Source of the DNA: Achromobacter sp. HZ34
Lineage (GTDB): Bacteria > Pseudomonadota > Gammaproteobacteria > Burkholderiales > Burkholderiaceae_B
Assembly: GCF_002209485.1 (NCBI RefSeq)
Contig: NZ_NJIX01000005.1
Coordinates: 248,001-312,000, forward strand
Direction: 5' to 3'
Length of the DNA: 64,000 bases
In this document: positions 42,427-50,896 of the stretch, piece by piece
Layout of the letters: every line of letters starts with the position of its first letter
How positions within the stretch are numbered: the first letter of the stretch is position 1
Program-made: the position numbers and the translations under genes
Notes under the pieces: model-generated
What the model was told of the DNA's origin: nothing
The model's database searches: none
The model's input: only the letters and a program-made list of their open reading frames with translations

Positions 42427-44558
42427 CCGGCCATTCACATCCCCTGCAGCCCTTCTTCGACCCCGCTTCGGTGGCCATCATAGGGGCGTCATCGGATCCG
42501 GACAAACTGGGTGGACGGCCTATCCGCTATCTGCGCGATGCGGGCTACGCCGGCCATATCTATCCCATCAATCCGAAAGCAGACACGGTGCAAGGACTGC
42601 GTGCCTATGCCAGCCTGGCGGACGTGCCGGGGCCAGTGGACCAGGCGCTGATCATCGTCCCGGCGGCAGCCGCGCAGCAGGCCTTGCAGGCCTGCATCGA
42701 CAAGGGCATCCGCCATGTGCAGGTGCTGAGTTCCGGCTTTGCCGAGGAAGACGACGCCGGCCGCCAGCGCCAGGACGACCTGGCCAAGCTGGCCACCGCG
42801 CATGGCGTGCGGCTGACGGGGCCCAACTGCCTGGGCATCGTCAGCGTCGCCAACCGCTTCTATGCCACCTTTTCCACCGCGTTGGAGGCCTTGGTGCCGC
42901 AAGCCGGCGGCATCAGCTTCGCCACGCAGAGCGGCGCCTTCGGCTCATGCGCCTATGCGCAGGCGATACAGCGCGGCCTGGGCATCGCGCGCATCGTCGC
43001 CACCGGCAATGAAGTGGATGTCGACGTAGCGCAATGCATCGACTTCCTGGCGTCCGATCCCCACACACAAGTGATCTGCGCCGCCATCGAGGGCTGCCGT
43101 GACGGCGATGTGTTGCGCCGTGCGCTGTTGAAGGCGGCGGCCGCCGCCAAGCCCGTCATCCTGATGAAGGTGGGCGCGTCGGCGCGCGGCCAGCAGGCGG
43201 CGGCCACGCACACCGGCGCCGTTGCCGGCAACGACCGGGTCTTCGATGCAGTGGCGCGGGAATGCGGCGCCTGGCGGGCCGGCAGCATCGAGCAGATGCT
43301 GGACATCGCCTATCTGTGCACGCATCTGCCGCGGCCCGCCAATGCACGCGCGGGCGTCGTGACGGTATCCGGCGGCATCGGCGTGCTGATGGCGGATGAC
43401 GCCGAGCGCTGCGGGGTGGACATGCCCGCCCTGCCCGCGGACGTCCAGGCGCATGTGCATGAGCGCGTGCCCTTCGCCATCGGCGCGAATCCGCTGGACA
43501 CCACGGCGCAGATCGGCGTGATCAAGAACGGCCTGACCGATCTGGTCGGACTGCTGTTGCGCGACACCGACTGGTCCACGCTGTTCGTTTACATGGCGCA
43601 GATCCCTTGCGATGAACGGCGTTTTCCGCCCATGCTGGAGGAACTGGCGAAGCTGCGGGAACAGCATCCCGATCGCTTGATCGTGCTGGTGGGGCCGCAC
43701 AGCGAAGCCATGCGCGCGGCCATCGAAGCACAACGCATGGTGATTTTCGCGGATCCCGGGCGAGCCATGGCCGCCGTGGGCGCGGCCTGCGGGCTGCAGG
43801 CGCGCCGGCGCGACTTGCCCGGCGTTGCGACGGTTTCAGACACATCGCGCGCCGATCCGCTGGTGCCTTTGCCCGCGCCCGGCACTCGGCTCGACGAATG
43901 GCAGGCCAAGCAGGTCCTGCAGCGTTACGGCCTGCCCATGCTGCGCGAGACCTTATGCGCGGATGCCGATGATGCCGTGCGCGCGGCGCAGGCGGCCGGG
44001 TATCCGGTGGCGGCCAAGATCGTCTCGGTGGATGTTCCGCACAAGACGGAGATTGGCGGCGTGCTGTTGAACCTGCGCGACGATCATGCCGTGCGGCAGG
44101 CTTTCCATCTGCTGCGTCAACGCGGCCTGGCGCATGCATCGGCGGACCGCATCGCGGGCGTTCTCATCGCGCCCATGAGCGCGCCTGGCACGGAGACCAT
44201 ATTGGGCATACACATGGATCCGCTGTTCGGCCCCATGGTGATGTTCGGCCTGGGCGGCGTGGCCGTCGAACTGTTCCAGGACGTCGCCTTCGCCAGCGCC
44301 CCCTTGACGGAAGCACGGGCGGCCGCGTTGATCGAATCGGTCCGCTCGGCGCGCCTGCTGCAAGGTTGGCGCGGCCAGGCAGCCGTCGACATTGCCGCGC
44401 TCCGGCAAGCGCTGATGGCGCTATCCCGTTTCGCCCACGACTGGCGCGCAGTCCTGTCCGGCGTCGATGTGAACCCTTTCGTGCTGCGGCCCGATGGCGC
44501 GGTGTGCCTGGATGCGTTGATTACGTTGCGGGGAGCAGTCGCACAGGACGGGTCGTAG
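42423..44558 (+). CDS. ADP-forming acetate-CoA ligase family protein
   Basis: A 711-residue fused acyl-CoA synthetase. The N-terminal CoA-binding domain contains FFDPASVAIIGASSDPDKLGGRP and INPKADTVQGLRAYASLADV. The middle succinyl-CoA-ligase-like part carries the phospho-histidine segment THTGAVAGND near residue 262. The C-terminal ATP-grasp domain includes YPVAAKIVSVDVPHKTEIGGVLLNLRD and MFGLGGVAVELFQDVAFASAPL. It makes the CoA thioester of the acid degraded by the operon using ATP to ADP. Its start overlaps the preceding stop by ATGA. Confidence 0.95.
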   Translation: MTGHSHPLQPFFDPASVAIIGASSDPDKLGGRPIRYLRDAGYAGHIYPINPKADTVQGLRAYASLADVPGPVDQALIIVPAAAAQQALQACIDKGIRHVQVLSSGFAEEDDAGRQRQDDLAKLATAHGVRLTGPNCLGIVSVANRFYATFSTALEALVPQAGGISFATQSGAFGSCAYAQAIQRGLGIARIVATGNEVDVDVAQCIDFLASDPHTQVICAAIEGCRDGDVLRRALLKAAAAAKPVILMKVGASARGQQAAATHTGAVAGNDRVFDAVARECGAWRAGSIEQMLDIAYLCTHLPRPANARAGVVTVSGGIGVLMADDAERCGVDMPALPADVQAHVHERVPFAIGANPLDTTAQIGVIKNGLTDLVGLLLRDTDWSTLFVYMAQIPCDERRFPPMLEELAKLREQHPDRLIVLVGPHSEAMRAAIEAQRMVIFADPGRAMAAVGAACGLQARRRDLPGVATVSDTSRADPLVPLPAPGTRLDEWQAKQVLQRYGLPMLRETLCADADDAVRAAQAAGYPVAAKIVSVDVPHKTEIGGVLLNLRDDHAVRQAFHLLRQRGLAHASADRIAGVLIAPMSAPGTETILGIHMDPLFGPMVMFGLGGVAVELFQDVAFASAPLTEARAAALIESVRSARLLQGWRGQAAVDIAALRQALMALSRFAHDWRAVLSGVDVNPFVLRPDGAVCLDALITLRGAVAQDGS

Positions 44559-44594
44559 TGATTTGCGGACTGGAGGAAAACAGAAGGCGCCCGC

Positions 44595-44624
44595 GGTGGC
44601 GGCACCGTGCCGTGAACCGCCACC
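44595..44624. repeat. Inverted repeat after ligase gene
   Basis: GGTGGCGG (44595-44602) pairs exactly with CCGCCACC (44617-44624) around a 14-base loop, 36 bases after the ligase stop. No T-run follows. It may still act as a stop for the operon. Confidence 0.45.
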
Positions 44625-44652
44625 GGAAACTCCCGGCTATAGGCATGCTCGC

Positions 44653-44671
44653 GACATGGCGTTACCATGTC
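44653..44671. promoter_or_regulatory. Candidate GntR operator
   Basis: GACATGG-CGTTA-CCATGTC is a 19-base perfect inverted repeat with a five-base centre. It lies 49 bases upstream of the GntR gene start and suits self-regulation. Confidence 0.65.
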
Positions 44672-44719
44672 AATTAATTCGCCTACCTGTATTACTACTT
44701 CGGATCGAGCGAGGTCACC

Positions 44720-45451
44720 GTGGCCATCTCCCCGTTGAGCGATTTCGCCTACAAGCAAGTCCTGACCATGGTCGAGGCCATGACGCCGGAGCAGCGCTTG
44801 CCCAGCGAGGACGATCTGTCACGCCAGCTGGGCGTGTCCAGGCCGGTATTGCGCCAGGCCTTGGCGCGCCTGCGTACGGAAGGCTGGGTCTATGCCCGGC
44901 GTGGCGCGGGTAATTTCGTCGGCGAGCCGCCCGCCCTGCAAAGCGCCACCTTCGGCCCTCTGCACAGTATTCCCGACGTACGCAGCTTCCTGGAATTCCG
45001 CTGCCTGCTCGAAGCAGAAAGCGCAGCCTGCGCGGCCCGTTGCGGCGATCCCAACCTGCGCGATGAAATCACCCGGCGGCGCCGTCAGCTGGAAAGCGCG
45101 CTGGCGCATGGCGAGCTGGGCGTCGAAGAAGATATCGCCTTTCACGCGGCCATCGCGGCGGCCAGCGGCAACCGGTTCTTCAGCCTGACCATGAATGCGC
45201 TGGCGGAGCAGACCCGGGTATCGATAAGGCTGATCCGCGAACTGTCTCCTCAGCCCATGGTGCGCCGCTCGGTGGACGTGCGCAATGAACATCGTGCCAT
45301 CGACGACGCCATCCAGGCGGGGGATGCGGATGCCGCGCGCGAAGCCATGCTGAGTCATCTACGCGGCGGACTGACACGGCTGTTCGGCCGCGCAGCGCCG
45401 GTCACCGAGAACGATCAGCACCACGCGCCTTCCTCGGCATCGAGGCATTGA
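44720..45451 (+). CDS. GntR-family regulator, FadR/FCD type
   Basis: A 243-residue regulator. The winged helix is LPSEDDLSRQLGVSRPVLRQALARLRTEGWVYARRGAGNFV. The C-terminal FCD domain has EFRCLLEAESAACAARCG, FHAAIAAASGNRFFSLTMNAL and a late NEHRAIDDAIQAGDADAAREAMLSHL, with the usual metal-ligand histidines. The start is a GTG at 44720 behind GAGGTCACC. It follows the acyl-CoA operon on the same strand and is its likely regulator. Confidence 0.93.
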   Translation: MAISPLSDFAYKQVLTMVEAMTPEQRLPSEDDLSRQLGVSRPVLRQALARLRTEGWVYARRGAGNFVGEPPALQSATFGPLHSIPDVRSFLEFRCLLEAESAACAARCGDPNLRDEITRRRRQLESALAHGELGVEEDIAFHAAIAAASGNRFFSLTMNALAEQTRVSIRLIRELSPQPMVRRSVDVRNEHRAIDDAIQAGDADAAREAMLSHLRGGLTRLFGRAAPVTENDQHHAPSSASRH

Positions 45452-45487
45452 GGGGCCGTTCCGTGGCGGCATGCTGGCTTGAATGCC

Positions 45488-45493
45488 TATAAT
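45488..45493 (+). promoter_or_regulatory. Candidate -10 element before TetR gene
   Basis: A perfect TATAAT lies in an AT-rich patch 79 bases before the TetR start. No clear -35 is found at the right spacing, so it is only a candidate. Confidence 0.4.
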
Positions 45494-45571
45494 GCGATTA
45501 ATTACTCATATTCTTGCGACGACGTTTTCCGGCCGTTGGCCGGAGCGCGGTGCTGCTTATGGCGCATCATC

Positions 45572-46204
45572 ATGACCACTCGTACCGGCCCCAGGATATC
45601 CACCCGCAAACAGCCCAAACAGGCCCGTTCGACCGAGCTCGTCGCGGCCATCCTGCAGGCAGCGGAGCAGGTCCTGGCGGAGGAAGGCGCGACGCGCTTC
45701 ACGACGGCGCGCGTGGCGGAGAAGGCGGGCGTCAGCATCGGTTCGCTGTACCAGTATTTCCCCAACAAGGCGGCCATCCTGTTTCGGCTGCAAAGCGACG
45801 AATGGCGGCAAACCCAGGATATGCTGCGCAATATCCTGGAGGACGCGCGCCATCCGCCGCTTACCCGCCTGCGCAACCTCGTCCATGCGTTTCTCAAGAG
45901 CGAGTGCGACGAAGCCGCCATGCGCACCGCCTTGAACGACGCCGCGCCGCTGTATCGTGATGCGCCCGAGACGCGCGAAGTGAAGGCCAATGGCCAGCGC
46001 ACCATCCAGGCGTTCATCGACGAGGCCCTTCCCCATGCTTCGGCCGCCCAGCGCACCCTGGCCGGCGACGTCATCAACGCCACCCTGGGCGCCGTCGGCA
46101 AGCTATACTCAGAACGCCCGCGCAAGGCCGCGGAAATCACCACCTACGCCAACGCCATCGCCGATATGCTGTGCGCCTATATCGAGAAGATTGGTGAAAA
46201 GTGA
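45572..46204 (+). CDS. TetR-family transcriptional regulator
   Basis: A 210-residue repressor. The DNA-binding domain is ILQAAEQVLAEEGATRFTTARVAEKAGVSIGSLYQYFPNKAAILF, after a basic N-terminal arm (RISTRKQPKQARS). The C-terminal part resembles the TetR_C domain found in many antibiotic or solvent-response repressors. ATG at 45572 is selected by family alignment, with only a weak ribosome site; an upstream in-frame ATG at 45479 precedes the likely promoter. Its target is not clear; the GNAT gene starts 77 bases after it. Confidence 0.9.
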   Translation: MTTRTGPRISTRKQPKQARSTELVAAILQAAEQVLAEEGATRFTTARVAEKAGVSIGSLYQYFPNKAAILFRLQSDEWRQTQDMLRNILEDARHPPLTRLRNLVHAFLKSECDEAAMRTALNDAAPLYRDAPETREVKANGQRTIQAFIDEALPHASAAQRTLAGDVINATLGAVGKLYSERPRKAAEITTYANAIADMLCAYIEKIGEK

Positions 46205-46281
46205 ATCCCGGCCCTGTCCTGCCGCCGGCCCTTCGCCAGTCGATAGCAAACCCGTGGCCTCGCCCTGCCTGAATCCCGATC

Positions 46282-46812
46282 ATGTCCATCCAAAAAGAAG
46301 CGTTTGAAGTGCGCCGGCTGACCCCCGCGGATGCGGCCGGCTTCCAGGCATTGCGGCTTGCCGCCCTGGAAGAATGTCCCACGGCTTTCGGCGCCAGCCT
46401 GGAGGACGAGCGTGCGCTTGAGTTGCAGGCGGTCGCCCAGCGGATTGCGCCGGCGGACCATGGCGATGCGGGCGGGGTAGGTGCATTCGATGGGCCGGAC
46501 CTGGTGGGTATCGCCTGCGTCTTTCGCGCGCGCGGCCGTAAGGAAAGGCACAAGGCTTACCTGGTGTCGGTCTACGTCGCACCGGCCTGGCGGGGCAAGG
46601 GCCTGTCCGGCAAGGTCGTGGACGCTGCCATAGGCCTGGCGCGCGCCATGCCCGGTGTGCGGCGCATCAATCTCACCGTGAATGTGGCGAACCGATCCGC
46701 GCTGGCGCTGTATCGCCGGCGCGGTTTCGAGGTGTACGGCCAGGAAGCTGAGGGCTTGTGCGTCGACGGTGTCTATCAGGACGAATACCTGATGTCACTG
46801 GTGCTTCATTAG
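46282..46812 (+). CDS. GNAT-family N-acetyltransferase
   Basis: A 176-residue acetyltransferase. The acetyl-CoA loop VYVAPAWRGKGLSGKVVDAA (Q/R-x-x-G-x-G type) lies near residue 95, followed by INLTVNVANRSALALYRRRGFEVYG, the usual fourth motif. The early part VRRLTPADAAGFQALRLAALEE fits the fold. Substrate unknown. It may share transcription with the TetR gene. Confidence 0.92.
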   Translation: MSIQKEAFEVRRLTPADAAGFQALRLAALEECPTAFGASLEDERALELQAVAQRIAPADHGDAGGVGAFDGPDLVGIACVFRARGRKERHKAYLVSVYVAPAWRGKGLSGKVVDAAIGLARAMPGVRRINLTVNVANRSALALYRRRGFEVYGQEAEGLCVDGVYQDEYLMSLVLH

Positions 46813-46822
46813 AAAAACTGCA

Positions 46823-46870
46823 TTAGCGATAAACAAAAACTCGATATTCTTTGACGTCTGGAATCGCTAA
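46823..46870. repeat. Spaced inverted repeat upstream of amidohydrolase gene
   Basis: TTAGCGAT (46823-46830) and ATCGCTAA (46863-46870) are exact inverted copies separated by 32 bases of AT-rich DNA, before the amidohydrolase start at 46928. They could be paired regulator sites. Confidence 0.45.
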
Positions 46871-46927
46871 GATGACCTCCATCCAATATGAGATGACCGG
46901 CTGCGGGTAGCGGGTCCAAGAAGAAAG

Positions 46928-47779
46928 ATGGAAGAGACTACGCTCAGCACGGGCGCGCGCGTACGGGACGCTTTGCCGCCCGGCGCCTGCGATTCCCACT
47001 TGCACCTGTACGACACGGCGATCATCGACGCGCCGGCCGCGCCCAATCCGCTGGCCGGCTGCACCCCCATCCGCTACCGCGCCCTGCGCGACAGCCTGGG
47101 CCTGCAACGCGCGGTCGTCGTCACGCCGGCACCGCATGTCGTCGACAACCGCGTCACCCTGGCCGCCATCCAGACCCTGGGCGCGGCCGCTACGCGTGGC
47201 GTGGGCGTGGTCTTTCCCGACGTGACGGACGCCGAATTGCGGCACCTGCACGACGGCGGCATCCGTGGCATACGCTTCACTGTCGCCATCCCGCGCACGG
47301 CCGTCACCCGCATCGACATGCTTCCGGCCCTCGGGCCACGGGTGCATGAACTGGGCTGGCATGTGCAGTTGCACATGACGCCCGAGCAAATCGTCGAAAG
47401 CCAGTCCATCATCGAGCAACTGCCCTGCGGCATCGTGTTCGACCACATGGCGCGCCTGGCGGACGGGCCCTCGGATGAACGCGCCTGGGCCATCGTCCAG
47501 GATCGCCTGCAAGCCGGCAAGACCTGGGTCAAGCTGTCCGGCGAATACCTGGCGGCGGATGCCGCGACGGCGCAGGACGTGGCCAGGAAGCTGGCCGCCG
47601 CCGCACCCGAGCGCATGGTCTGGGGCACCGACTGGCCCCATCCGACCGAAATGCCCAATCCGCCTGAAACCGCCAGCACGCTGGACACCCTGGCGGCCTG
47701 GGTTCCCGATGCCAAGCACCGGCACCGCATCCTGGTGGACAACCCCGCGCAGCTCTACGGTTTCCAGCAGGACCTGTAG
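46928..47779 (+). CDS. Amidohydrolase-2 family protein (LigI/lactonase-like)
   Basis: A 283-residue TIM-barrel metal-dependent hydrolase. The first-strand motif is CDSHLHLYD with H24 and H26, a later histidine lies in HVQLHMTPEQ, IVFDHMARL follows, and the last catalytic aspartate is in MVWGTDWPHPTE. This set matches 2-pyrone-4,6-dicarboxylate lactonase and related lactone hydrolases. It is followed 100 bases later by a Bug receptor; together they probably import and open a lactone or cyclic dicarboxylate. The start at 46928 has an AAGAAAG site. Confidence 0.9.
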   Translation: MEETTLSTGARVRDALPPGACDSHLHLYDTAIIDAPAAPNPLAGCTPIRYRALRDSLGLQRAVVVTPAPHVVDNRVTLAAIQTLGAAATRGVGVVFPDVTDAELRHLHDGGIRGIRFTVAIPRTAVTRIDMLPALGPRVHELGWHVQLHMTPEQIVESQSIIEQLPCGIVFDHMARLADGPSDERAWAIVQDRLQAGKTWVKLSGEYLAADAATAQDVARKLAAAAPERMVWGTDWPHPTEMPNPPETASTLDTLAAWVPDAKHRHRILVDNPAQLYGFQQDL

Positions 47780-47879
47780 CCGGCGCGGCGCAAGCGCCAG
47801 CCACGGCAAACCACTCACCCAAAAACCGGCACCCATAGCCGGACAGGCACACAGCCACAACAAGTATCCGGAGACATTC

Positions 47880-48851
47880 ATGCAAGGCTTCCAACGTATC
47901 CGCAGGGGACTGCTTCTGGCCGCCGCGTTCGCGGCCGCGCCGCTGGCCGCCCACGCCGCCTGGCCCGAGCAACCGATCCGTCTGATCGTGCCTTATGCCG
48001 CGGGCGGCGGCGCCGACAACGTCGCGCGCGTCATCGCCGGTCCGCTGGGCGAGAAGCTGGGCCAGAGCATCATCATCGAAAATCGCCCGGGCGCGGGCGC
48101 CACGATCGCGGAAGGCGTCGTCGCCCGCTCGGCGCCGGACGGCTACACGGTGCTGTACGACACCTTCACCTACGCCGTCAACGCGTCGCTGCGCAAGCTC
48201 AACTTCAACCCATCCAAGGACCTGACCCCGGTCGCCATCACGGCCACGGCGCCCCTGATCCTGGTGGTGAACCCCAAGGTGCCGGCGCACAACCTGGCTG
48301 AGTTCGTGACCCTGGCCAAGGATCCCAACAACAAGGTGACGTACGCCTCGTATGGCATCGGCAGCGCGGCGCACCTGGCGGCCGAACTGCTGGCCCGCGA
48401 GGCCAAGCTCAGCATGCTGCACATCCCCTACAAGGGCGGCGCGCCGGCCCTGGTGGACCTGGTCGGAGGCCAGGTGAACGCGTACTTCGCCAATGCATCA
48501 TCCGGCTTGCCCTATGTGCGCAACGGCACGCTGCGCGCGCTGGCGGTATCATCGACCAAGCGCCTGGCTACCCTGCCTGACGTTCCCACCGTCGCGGAAA
48601 GCGGCTATCCCGGCTTCGATGTGCTGGAATGGCATGGCGTCTTCGTTCCCACCGGCACGCCTCCCGATGTCGCGAAGAAACTCGCCGACGCGCTGCAGGC
48701 GGTCATCAGCTCGCCCGACGTGGTGAAGCGGCTGAACAGCCTGGGCATCGATCCCAGCACCATTCCTCCGGCGGGCGCGAAAGCCTACATCGATGACCAG
48801 GTGCAGCGCTGGTCCACGCTGATCAAGGACCGCAATATTTCCCTGGAATAG
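47880..48851 (+). CDS. Bug/TctC-family periplasmic receptor
   Basis: A 323-residue receptor. The signal peptide ends PLAAHAA (residue 26), and the mature part opens WPEQPIRLIVPYAAGGGADNVAR. ENRPGAGATIAEGVVARSAPDGYTVLY and IPYKGGAPALVDLVGGQ follow. Ribosome site CCGGAGACATTC. A strong terminator follows. Likely receptor for the substrate of the amidohydrolase before it. Confidence 0.93.
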   Translation: MQGFQRIRRGLLLAAAFAAAPLAAHAAWPEQPIRLIVPYAAGGGADNVARVIAGPLGEKLGQSIIIENRPGAGATIAEGVVARSAPDGYTVLYDTFTYAVNASLRKLNFNPSKDLTPVAITATAPLILVVNPKVPAHNLAEFVTLAKDPNNKVTYASYGIGSAAHLAAELLAREAKLSMLHIPYKGGAPALVDLVGGQVNAYFANASSGLPYVRNGTLRALAVSSTKRLATLPDVPTVAESGYPGFDVLEWHGVFVPTGTPPDVAKKLADALQAVISSPDVVKRLNSLGIDPSTIPPAGAKAYIDDQVQRWSTLIKDRNISLE

Positions 48852-48881
48852 CGCGCGCCACGAGCTGCCCTGGATGACGGC

Positions 48882-48910
48882 AAGGCCGGTGCGATTGCGC
48901 CGGCCTTTTT
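48882..48910 (+). terminator. Rho-independent terminator
   Basis: AAGGCCGG (48882-48889) pairs with CCGGCCTT (48900-48907) followed by further T residues. It separates the plus-strand Bug gene from the convergent Bug gene. Confidence 0.9.
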
Positions 48911-48935
48911 CGTATTCAACGCAGCACGCAAGGCG

Positions 48936-49994
48936 TCAATCCACCTTGGCCCCCGATTCCTTGACCGCCTTGGACCATTTCGCCGCGTCTTCCGTCAGCA
49001 CGGCCAGGAAATCCTTGCTGCTACCCCCGATCACATCACCGCCATCGCTCTGGATGGTCTTCACGACATCGGGCGACTGCAGGGCCTCGTTGGCGACCTT
49101 GTTCAGCAGATCGACGACAGCCTGTGGGGTTTTCGCGGGAACGAAGAAGCCGTACCACGTCCCCGCATTGAATCCCGGATAGCCCGCTTCCGCGATGGTC
49201 GGCACCTCGGGCAAGGACGTGCTGCGCTTGTCGGCCGACACCGCCACGGCGCGCAACTGGCCGGCCTTGATCTGGCCGAAAGACGTGGGTATCGACGACA
49301 TCATCAGGTCATCGCGGCCGGCGATGGTGTCCGTGATCGCCGAGTTGGCGCCCTTGTAGGGAATGTGCGATAGCTGGATATGCGCGGCCTGCTGGAACAG
49401 CACGCTGGTGAGATGCGAGACCGTGCCGCTGCCGGGCGTGGCCAGGTTCAGGCTCTTGCCCTGCGCATTGGCCTTGCGCGCCGCGGCCACGATGTCGGCC
49501 AGCGATTGAAACGGCGACTGCCTGGGTACCACCACCACATTGGGGGCATTGGACAGCCGTACCACCGGTGCGAAGCTCTTGAAGGTGTCGTAGGACACAT
49601 TGGAATAGAGATAGGGATTGATCACCATCTGCGAGGTTTGCCCCAGCAGGATCGTGTAGCCGTCCGGCGCCGCGTTGGCGACGCGTACCGCACCGATGAT
49701 GCCGTTGGCGCCCGGCACGTTCTCCACCACGAACGATGTCTTCAACAACTGCCCCATCTTCATGCTGACGACACGCGCCATCAGGTCCATGCCACCCCCC
49801 GCGCTGGTCGGCACGATGACGGTGATCGGCGCGTTGGGATAGTCGCCCGCACGGGCGTCACCGGAGAATGCGGCCGCCGCCAGGGGCAATACCGCAAACA
49901 GGACCGCGGGTGCACGCCGGGCTCGGCGCACGCCCCATCCTGTGCGCGGCTGGCCGCGTCCGAACCTCTTCCCTGCCTTGGTGGTGTTCATCAT
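48936..49994 (-). CDS. Bug/TctC-family periplasmic receptor
   Basis: A 352-residue receptor with a basic N-terminus (about residues 5-27) before the signal core VLFAVLPLAAAAFSGDARAG. The ligand segment YPNAPITVIVPTSAGGGMDLMAR differs from the usual PYxxGG by a threonine-serine pair. ENVPGANGIIGAVRVANAAPDGYTILL and IPYKGANSAITDTIAG follow. ATG at 49994 or 49991; GGAGACA lies just ahead. It is the last gene of an operon with two metallo-beta-lactamase-fold proteins. Confidence 0.92.
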   Translation of the reverse strand: MMNTTKAGKRFGRGQPRTGWGVRRARRAPAVLFAVLPLAAAAFSGDARAGDYPNAPITVIVPTSAGGGMDLMARVVSMKMGQLLKTSFVVENVPGANGIIGAVRVANAAPDGYTILLGQTSQMVINPYLYSNVSYDTFKSFAPVVRLSNAPNVVVVPRQSPFQSLADIVAAARKANAQGKSLNLATPGSGTVSHLTSVLFQQAAHIQLSHIPYKGANSAITDTIAGRDDLMMSSIPTSFGQIKAGQLRAVAVSADKRSTSLPEVPTIAEAGYPGFNAGTWYGFFVPAKTPQAVVDLLNKVANEALQSPDVVKTIQSDGGDVIGGSSKDFLAVLTEDAAKWSKAVKESGAKVD

Positions 49995-50044
49995 TGTCTC
50001 CGTCCGTTTGATTTGTTTTGCGGTATCGGTTCGAGCAGGACAGG

Positions 50045-50896
50045 CTAGCTGGACACCGCCTGCGCCGCGGCCGCCGCCTTGGCCGCCGCTGCCGCGGCCA
50101 GGCCATTCTCCGTGCCGGATTCAGGCACCGAACTGCCGTACAGCAGGCCTTCCTTGATCTTGGGTACGGTGCTGCGCGGATCCAGGATGGGCAGCCCGTG
50201 CGTGGGCGCGATGACTTTCACGTCCAGGGTGTCCAGCAGCCATTGGAGGCGATCGACATAGATATTCATGTCGGTGAATTTGGTCCAGAACAGCGCACGG
50301 TCGGCGAAGACCGCCGAGACCTCGGGAATGTTCAGCGAAATCGCCTCTTCCGCGAAGTGGCCGCAATGGCCATCCTCGTGATAATGGCTGTAGGCAAATC
50401 CGTCGCCCGGGAACAGCACGCGTTCCTGATGATCGAAGCCCCACCAGGTGGTGCGCAGATCGCGGATGACGGGTTCCACCAGTTCGAAGCGGCGTCCGCC
50501 CAGGTCCAGCTGATCGCCCCCGCGCATCTCGCGCAAGCGATGTGCGTATTGCGGGAAGGCCAGATGGTAGTCGCAGATGTCGCCGCACACGACTGCCTCG
50601 GGATAACGATGCAGTACGCGGCCCAGCCCTCCCGAATGCGGCGTTTCCTGGTGCGTCACGAACAGATGCCGCAGCGGTGCCTTGCCGGCCAGCAGCATCT
50701 CCATCTGCGCGTTGATCAGCGGAAAGTCCTTGGGATGACCGGTCTCGATCAGCATGGACGCCGTCCGCCCGATCAGCAGGAAGGCGGCGTTATACGTGTG
50801 GTAGATCTTGCCGTTGGCTTGCTGCTCCAGGCAATCGCCCAGCCAGAACACGCCGGGCGCCAGCTCGCGCGGCATCTGCTTCTTGCTTACTGTCAT
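50045..50896 (-). CDS. MBL-fold protein with altered metal motif
   Basis: A 283-residue metallo-beta-lactamase-fold protein. The metal motif is HQETPH at residues 82-87, so the standard HxHxDH aspartate is replaced by proline and the second histidine by glutamate. Downstream acid and histidine residues remain (FPGDGFAYSHYHEDGHCGH, IAPTHGLP). The pattern is closest to the flavodiiron/ODP branch, which uses HxExD. The C-terminus is an alanine run. It starts within the stop of the preceding gene (TAATG), so the two are coupled and may form a complex. Enzyme activity is uncertain. Confidence 0.8.
   Translation of the reverse strand: MTVSKKQMPRELAPGVFWLGDCLEQQANGKIYHTYNAAFLLIGRTASMLIETGHPKDFPLINAQMEMLLAGKAPLRHLFVTHQETPHSGGLGRVLHRYPEAVVCGDICDYHLAFPQYAHRLREMRGGDQLDLGGRRFELVEPVIRDLRTTWWGFDHQERVLFPGDGFAYSHYHEDGHCGHFAEEAISLNIPEVSAVFADRALFWTKFTDMNIYVDRLQWLLDTLDVKVIAPTHGLPILDPRSTVPKIKEGLLYGSSVPESGTENGLAAAAAAKAAAAAQAVSS

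Noticed and set aside
46851-46873. Promoter with TTGACG and TAAGAT before the amidohydrolase gene
   Set aside because: The two hexamers are only 11 bases apart, far from the needed spacing of about 17.
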